This document shows positions 6,736 through 10,312 of a stretch of 10,312 bases of DNA, in pieces; positions within the stretch are counted from its first letter, which is position 1, and each line of letters starts with the position of its first letter. The stretch is from positions 1 through 10,312 of the forward strand of contig DAOTZU010000047.1 of the NCBI GenBank assembly GCA_034433995.1. Direction: 5' to 3'. Position numbers and translations under genes: made by a program. The DNA comes from DAOTZU01 sp034433995 (lineage in GTDB: Bacteria; Chloroflexota; Anaerolineae; UBA1429). Below the pieces are notes generated by a model that was given only the letters and a program-made list of their open reading frames with translations, had not been told where the DNA came from and did no database searches.

Positions 6736-7430
6736 TTTTCAATCCTCCCCACCAACAAGGCGCCGCGTCCACGGGCAAACGTCCGGCCCAGGCCCTCCAG
6801 AAGATCGGCCCACGCCAGGCCCCGGCCCGAAGGCGGGATGAACACGGCGCTGCTCCACCGCGGCCGACCAAAGGGGCGCAAAAGCGCGAGAAACTCCCTC
6901 GGCGTAAAGAAACGGGCGTAACGGAAGGGGGTCTCTTGGCGTTGCGCCTCGGCCAGGTAGGCCCGGCCCCAAGAACTCGCCGCATTGAGGGTGGCCACCA
7001 CCACCCGGCCGCCCGGCGCGGCCACGCGGACCATCTCCGCCAGGGCGCGCCGGGGGTCCTCCACGAACTCGAGGGTGGTCACCGCGAGCACCAGGTCAAA
7101 GGTTCCATCGGCGAAGGGCAGGGCCTCGGCTCGGCCCTCTTGCCAGGTCACCGGTGCCTCTTTGGCCTTGGCCTGCTCCAGCATGGCCGCCGAGGGATCG
7201 CAGCCAACCACCCGCAAACCGCGCCGGGCCAGCTCGCAAGCATAATGCCCTGTGCCCGTGCCCACATCCAGCGCCCGTTCCCCCGCTCGCGGCCGGGCCA
7301 GGCGCAAGATCAGATCGCGTTCCAGCCGGTCCACCACCCGGCCCAAGGGTGTCTCGAACCAGGCATCGTAGCCGGCGGCCAGGGCCGGCGCCGTAAAGGG
7401 GTTGTAGCGCGGCTGGAATTGGGCCATCAT
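6732..7430 (-). CDS. Class I SAM-dependent methyltransferase embedded in the thiamine operon
   Basis: A 232-residue Rossmann-fold methyltransferase, UbiE/BioC-like in general appearance. The SAM-binding glycine motif is LDVGTGTGHYA (54-64), the acidic residue after strand beta-2 is Asp78 in GCDPS, and FDLVLAVTTLEFVEDP (111-126) plus VRVAAPGGRVVVATLN (134-149) are motifs typical of the Methyltransf_11 type. An N-terminal YDAWFETPLGR segment (21-31) often precedes the SAM domain in this subgroup. The C-terminal 70 residues contain FFTPREFLALLRPFG, probably a substrate lid. The first ATG (7428-7430) overlaps the ThiN stop as ATGA and has AGGAGG 7 bases upstream; a second ATG follows directly. 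The enzyme class is certain and the substrate is unknown. Its coupling to ThiN and the YkoF-like gene makes a thiamine-related or salvage substrate plausible, but this is inference. Confidence 0.88.
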   Translation of the reverse strand: MMAQFQPRYNPFTAPALAAGYDAWFETPLGRVVDRLERDLILRLARPRAGERALDVGTGTGHYACELARRGLRVVGCDPSAAMLEQAKAKEAPVTWQEGRAEALPFADGTFDLVLAVTTLEFVEDPRRALAEMVRVAAPGGRVVVATLNAASSWGRAYLAEAQRQETPFRYARFFTPREFLALLRPFGRPRWSSAVFIPPSGRGLAWADLLEGLGRTFARGRGALLVGRIEK

Positions 7431-8095
7431 GCAGCATCCTCCTCCGCCGGAGTGTGCACCACCAAAAGCATCCCCCGGCCCACGCTGACGCTGGCGCAGG
7501 GTTGCTCCAACACATTGCTCACCCCCCGGGCCAGACCAAACCGCAGCGCCTCGCCGCGCAACGGATAGCGCAACCCCTCGGTGACGATCCCCTCGGCATC
7601 CCCCGCCAAGGGGAGCAGCGAGACGGTATCCCCCACCTGGCCACAGATCGTCCCCTCGCCCCGCAACAAGAAAATGCGGGCATGCCCATCATAGATGACC
7701 ACCTCGGCCTCCTGAAGCTGCGGCATGGCCAAGAGCAAGATATTGGCCAGGGTGTGGTCCAGCCTGCCGCCCAACGCTCCCAGCAGGGTGATGCGTTCGG
7801 CGCCCATGGCCACCGCCTCGCGCAGGGCCAGCTCGGTATCGGTCTCGTCTTTATCGGGGCGGTGGCGCACCACACGGCAGGGCCCCTCCTCCAACACTTG
7901 GCGCACCTCCGGCGCCACAGAATCCAGGTCGCCGATGAGCACCTGGGGCCAACGCCCGTGGCGCGCCAACCAGTTCGCCCCGCCATCGGCCGCGATCAAA
8001 CAATCGGCCTCATCCACGATGGGCAAGAGCCGCTCCGCCGGCCCATAATCGCCGTTGGCCGCCACCACCACATGGAACCTCTTTTCCTCCCCCAT
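7427..8095 (-). CDS. thiN: Thiamine pyrophosphokinase
   Basis: ThiN transfers pyrophosphate from ATP to thiamine, making TPP in one step, and so converts imported thiamine to the active cofactor. The 222-residue length is normal. Signatures in order are AADGGANWL (35-43), IGDLDSV (54-60), the acidic block DKDETDTELA (81-90) that binds Mg-pyrophosphate, GALGGRLDHTLANI (106-119) and the C-terminal thiamine-binding part with GLRYPL (174-179) and GVSN (191-194). The ATG at 8093-8095 follows GGAGG by 4 bases, and the conserved sequence starts directly afterwards. A longer frame would translate the riboswitch and is rejected. It is the first gene of the operon, just behind the TPP riboswitch and terminator, so its product TPP represses its own synthesis. 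Confidence 0.95.
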   Translation of the reverse strand: MGEEKRFHVVVAANGDYGPAERLLPIVDEADCLIAADGGANWLARHGRWPQVLIGDLDSVAPEVRQVLEEGPCRVVRHRPDKDETDTELALREAVAMGAERITLLGALGGRLDHTLANILLLAMPQLQEAEVVIYDGHARIFLLRGEGTICGQVGDTVSLLPLAGDAEGIVTEGLRYPLRGEALRFGLARGVSNVLEQPCASVSVGRGMLLVVHTPAEEDAA

Positions 8096-8106
8096 ATCTC
8101 CTCCGC

Positions 8107-8141
8107 AAAAAGAACGCCGCCGGCGGGAATAGCCAGCGGCG
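8107..8141 (-). terminator. Riboswitch-controlled intrinsic terminator
   Basis: On the minus strand, CGCCGCTGGC (8132-8141) pairs with GCCGGCGGCG (8115-8124) over 10 base pairs with one G-U pair and a 7-base loop, followed by TTCTTTTT (8107-8114). This is a classic Rho-independent terminator, placed between the aptamer and the thiN ribosome binding site. It is the expression platform through which TPP would stop transcription of the whole operon. Confidence 0.88.
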
Positions 8142-8164
8142 CGAAACGCCCTCAAAACGTTTCC

Positions 8165-8254
<90 letters not shown>

Positions 8255-8277
8255 CATCCTATGCAATTTTCACTGCT

Positions 8278-8306
8278 ATTATAGGCCAGATGGACGCAGC
8301 CGTCAA
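8278..8306 (-). promoter_or_regulatory. Promoter of the thiamine operon
   Basis: On the minus strand TTGACG (8301-8306) and TATAAT (8278-8283) are separated by exactly 17 bases, close to the sigma-70 consensus. The expected start near 8271 lies about 17 bases before the aptamer. This is a strong, constitutive-looking promoter, which fits control by the riboswitch rather than by a repressor. Confidence 0.88.
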
Positions 8307-8467
8307 ACGGCAAGGAGCAAATCTGTGCAACCTTGTGGCCACCCACGGTGTCCTATACGGTGGTTGAGCATACCGAGCTTACTGCCAAACCGCGCTCCCA
8401 TCGGCCCAGCGCCCTGGATCCAAGCAACAGCTGAGGGCCGAAAATTGCAAGTTACAGGAGAAACTCT

Positions 8468-9949
8468 ATGCGCATCTTACTGGTCTATCCCGAATTCCCC
8501 GACACCTTTTGGAGCTTTAAACACGCCCTACGCTTCATCCAGAAAAAGGCCTCCTTCCCGCCTTTGGGTCTGCTCACCGTGGCAGCGCTCTTGCCCCAAG
8601 AGTGGGAGAAGCGCCTGGTGGATATGAACACCACCCAACTCACCCAGCACGATCTGCGCTGGGCCGATTACGTCTTTCTCAGCGCCATGGTGGTGCAACG
8701 CGATTCGGCCCGCCAGGTGATCCGCAGCTGCAAGGAAGCCGGCGTCAAAGTGGTGGCCGGGGGGCCGCTCTTCCTGGGCGAGTACCAGGATTTCCCCGAG
8801 GTGGACCATTTCGTGCTCAACGAGGCCGAGGTGACCTTGCCCCCCTTCCTGAAGGACTTGGCCGAGGGCCATCCCCAGCGTCTTTACACCTCCACCGAGC
8901 ACGCCGATATGCACCTTTCGCCCACACCCCTGTGGGAACTGGTGGACATGCGCCATTATTCCTCCATGTGTGTGCAATATTCGCGGGGCTGCCCCTTCAA
9001 CTGCGAGTTCTGCAACATCACCGCCATGTTCGGCCGCCGCCCGCGCACCAAGAGCGCCGCGCAGATCATCGCCGAGCTGGACGGCCTGTACAAGCTGGGC
9101 TGGCGCCGAGGCGTCTTTTTCGTGGACGATAATTTCATCGGCAACCGCCGGGAGCTCAAGAGCGAGATCCTGCCGGCGCTGATCGCCTGGCGCCAAGGCA
9201 AACGGGGCTTTGGCTTCCAGACGGAGGTCTCCATTGACCTGGCCGACGATCCTGAACTGACCGAGCTCATGGTGCAAGCGGGGTTCGACACCGTCTTTGT
9301 GGGCATCGAGACCCCCGACGAGCAAAGCTTGACCGAATGCAACAAGTTCCAGAACAAGGGGCGCGATCTCGTCGCCGCGGTCAAAACGCTCCAGCGGGCC
9401 GGGCTTCAGGTGCAGGGGGGATTCATCGTCGGCTTCGATAGCGACACCCCCTCCATCTTTCAGCGTCAGATCGAGTTCATCCAAAAGAGCGGCATCGTCA
9501 CGGCCATGGTGGGGCTGCTTCAGGCACCCTATGGCACCCGCCTCTACGAGCGCCTGAAGAAAGAGGGGCGCCTGCGCGACGCCTTCTCCGGCAACAACAC
9601 CGACGCCACCACCAACTTTGTGCCCAAAATGGACCTGGAAAAACTCCGCGCCGGGTATCGGCAAATCCTGAGCCACATCTACTCGCCGCGGGCCTACTAT
9701 GAACGGGTGCGCACCTTCCTGCGGGAGTACCGCCGGCCCAAGCTGGCCCGTGGTCCATTGAGCTGGGATTATTTCGCCGCCTTTTTGCGCTCCATCGTAG
9801 TCTTGGGCATCCGCGGCCAAGAGCGCTGGGAATATTGGAAGCTGGTCCTCTGGACCTTGTTGCGCCGGCCCCATCTCTTCCCCGATGCCATCACCTTTGC
9901 CATCTATGGCTTTCATTTCCGGCGCATCTGCGAGATGTATGTGCTCTGA
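8468..9949 (+). CDS. B12-binding domain radical SAM protein (DUF4070 type)
   Basis: A 493-residue class B radical SAM enzyme. Residues 1-130 form a cobalamin-binding-like Rossmann domain (MRILLVYPEF, PPLGLLTVAALLP, VKVVAGGPLF) without a DxHxxG motif, as usual in this group. The radical SAM core carries the 4Fe-4S ligands in RGCPFNCEFC (Cys175, Cys179, Cys182), then FFVDDNFIGN (217-226) and GGFIVGFDSD, which is followed by a segment in which a QAPYGTRLY block replaces the common ALPGTRLY. The C-terminal ~120 residues look like DUF4070, found in hopanoid methylase HpnP and many uncharacterised relatives. Such enzymes often methylate unreactive carbons of lipids or natural products; the substrate here is unknown. 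The ATG has AGGAG 7 bases upstream. The gene is divergent from the thiamine operon and stands alone before a terminator. No convincing promoter was identified between 8307 and 8467; TTGTGG with TATACG (8333-8359) is only a weak candidate. Confidence 0.9.
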   Translation: MRILLVYPEFPDTFWSFKHALRFIQKKASFPPLGLLTVAALLPQEWEKRLVDMNTTQLTQHDLRWADYVFLSAMVVQRDSARQVIRSCKEAGVKVVAGGPLFLGEYQDFPEVDHFVLNEAEVTLPPFLKDLAEGHPQRLYTSTEHADMHLSPTPLWELVDMRHYSSMCVQYSRGCPFNCEFCNITAMFGRRPRTKSAAQIIAELDGLYKLGWRRGVFFVDDNFIGNRRELKSEILPALIAWRQGKRGFGFQTEVSIDLADDPELTELMVQAGFDTVFVGIETPDEQSLTECNKFQNKGRDLVAAVKTLQRAGLQVQGGFIVGFDSDTPSIFQRQIEFIQKSGIVTAMVGLLQAPYGTRLYERLKKEGRLRDAFSGNNTDATTNFVPKMDLEKLRAGYRQILSHIYSPRAYYERVRTFLREYRRPKLARGPLSWDYFAAFLRSIVVLGIRGQERWEYWKLVLWTLLRRPHLFPDAITFAIYGFHFRRICEMYVL

Positions 9950-9976
9950 TCCCCCTATCGGCTCCTCCTAAACATA

Positions 9977-10010
9977 GGGGCGAGGCAAGATAAACTTGCC
10001 TCGCCCCTTG
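9977..10010 (+). terminator. Strong hairpin terminator after the radical SAM gene
   Basis: GGGGCGAGGCAAG (9977-9989) pairs perfectly over 13 base pairs with CTTGCCTCGCCCC (9995-10007), loop ATAAA, 28 bases after the stop codon. The T tract is weak (TTGTCT), so termination might be partly factor-assisted. The ATAGGGG at its 5' edge (9974-9980) can alternatively pair with CCCCTAT (9952-9958). Similar GGGGCGAGGC palindromes are, from memory, common extragenic repeats in Chloroflexota and cyanobacteria. Confidence 0.75.
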
Positions 10011-10023
10011 TCTGCTGAGATGC

Positions 10024-10070
10024 AAGGCGCGTAAAGCGCCGCTACAATGCAAACCAGCTCGCAACGCTGG
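10024..10070. repeat. Palindromic extragenic repeat resembling the cluster at 1653-1811
   Basis: Two hairpins, GGCGC/GCGCC (10026-10040, loop GTAAA) and CCAGC/GCTGG (10054-10070). The left end AAGGCGCGTAAA (10024-10035) matches AAGGCGTGTAGA (1672-1683) at 10 of 12 positions, including the hairpin-loop GTA. It may be a degenerate member of the same repeat family. Confidence 0.5.
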
Positions 10071-10162
10071 CTAGAAGCTCAAGGCTGCATGGGCTCGATA
10101 GACACGCCCAGAACACCTCCAGCGCCCCCACAATCGCGGATGACACGGGTCGGTCATTCTAA

Positions 10163-10182
10163 TTTTGCACATCTATGCAAAA
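10163..10182. promoter_or_regulatory. Operator-like inverted repeat upstream of the outward promoter
   Basis: TTTTGCA (10163-10169) and TGCAAAA (10176-10182) form a perfect 7-bp inverted repeat around a 6-base centre, followed by a second GCAAAAAA at 10185-10192. It lies 14 bases upstream of the -35 box, a position suited to an activator site or an A-tract UP-like element. The binding factor is unknown. Confidence 0.45.
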
Positions 10183-10196
10183 ACGCAAAAAAGCCC

Positions 10197-10225
10197 TTGA
10201 CTTTGTTCTTGGGCTGTGATATAAT
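10197..10225 (+). promoter_or_regulatory. Near-consensus promoter for a gene beyond the window
   Basis: TTGACT (10197-10202) and a perfect TATAAT (10220-10225) are separated by 17 bases. Transcription would start near 10232, leaving at least 80 leader bases inside the window. An ATG at 10309-10311 has GGCGG 7 bases upstream and could be the start of the next gene, but the window ends there. No known riboswitch or RNA gene was recognised in the leader. Confidence 0.82.
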
Positions 10226-10312
10226 CTGGCCGTAATTCAATTGAACCGGCGCGTGCAAAGCTTCCTGATTTGTGGCCCAGGTGGTAGCATCACCCAGGCG
10301 GATTTAGGATGA

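Larger units (their letters stand above)
9950..10312. other. Non-coding tail with terminator, palindromic repeat, dyad and outward promoter
   Basis: No supported gene was found in these 363 bases. They contain the terminator at 9977-10010, a palindromic repeat at 10024-10070, an A/T-rich operator-like dyad at 10163-10182 and a strong promoter at 10197-10225 reading out of the window. Between 10071 and 10160 nothing recognisable was seen. A 62-codon frame at 10047-10235 runs through the promoter and lacks a ribosome binding site. Confidence 0.75.

Noticed and set aside
8307..8467. Cobalamin riboswitch before the B12 radical SAM gene
   Set aside because: No B12-box or conserved cobalamin aptamer core was seen in this 161-base stretch.
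8528..9916. 462-codon minus-strand frame opposite the radical SAM gene
   Set aside because: Antisense shadow; the plus strand has the CxxxCxxC cluster and a good ribosome binding site.
10047..10235. Small plus-strand gene of 62 codons
   Set aside because: It runs across the operator-like dyad and both promoter boxes, has no ribosome binding site, and its protein has no recognisable feature.
10241..10312. Leader peptide of 23 residues starting at TTG 10241
   Set aside because: The frame is open and ends at the last base of the window, but there is no Shine-Dalgarno sequence before the TTG; it is too short to support.

Overview
The window looks like a bacterial chromosome segment of fairly high GC content (estimated by eye at about 60%). 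Genes are tightly packed with frequent 4-base ATGA overlaps and some TTG starts, and promoters are close to the sigma-70 consensus. The gene mix suggests a Chloroflexota-type bacterium (Anaerolineae or a relative): a DegV protein, a YghO/bacterial-ceramide-synthase-like acyltransferase, a stand-alone beta-CASP nuclease, a ThiXYZ system with a YkoF-like protein, and a DUF4070-type B12 radical SAM enzyme. This taxonomic guess rests on overall impression, not on a marker gene.

Layout. (1) Positions 1-1645, minus strand: a two-gene unit with its own promoter (TTGACA-17-TATAAC). It encodes a GNAT-fold acyltransferase of the YghO/bCerS-like family, then a DegV-family fatty-acid-binding protein cut by the window edge. 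(2) Positions 1542-1985: a 444-base intergenic region with a cluster of perfect hairpins (1653-1811) and a plus-strand promoter. (3) Positions 1986-3380, plus strand: a beta-CASP metallo-beta-lactamase RNase, whose 3' end overlaps the thiamine operon tail to tail by 11 bases. (4) Positions 3370-8306, minus strand: a seven-gene operon behind a near-consensus promoter, a textbook TPP riboswitch and an intrinsic terminator. In transcription order it encodes ThiN (thiamine pyrophosphokinase), a class I SAM methyltransferase, a YkoF/MTH1187-type thiamine-binding protein, an ABC permease (ThiX), a lipoprotein substrate-binding protein (ThiY/THI5-like), an ATPase (ThiZ) and a DUF402 protein. (5) Positions 8468-9949, plus strand and divergent: a B12-binding radical SAM protein, followed by a strong hairpin terminator. 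(6) Positions 9950-10312: a non-coding tail with a second palindromic repeat, an operator-like dyad and a near-perfect promoter (TTGACT-17-TATAAT) that fires out of the window.

How it fits together. The central unit is a TPP-repressed vitamin B1 uptake and activation operon: a lipoprotein captures thiamine or a pyrimidine precursor, ThiX/ThiZ import it and ThiN makes TPP. No thiamine biosynthesis gene is visible here. When TPP is abundant the aptamer should release a GC-rich terminator; the sequence contains a matching 7-bp antiterminator pairing. The least explained members are the methyltransferase and the DUF402 protein, both translationally coupled into the operon. They are the best candidates for undescribed steps in thiamine salvage or metabolite repair. 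A second point of interest is the coupling of a bCerS-like acyltransferase to a DegV fatty-acid-binding protein, which suggests a small lipid-acylation module.
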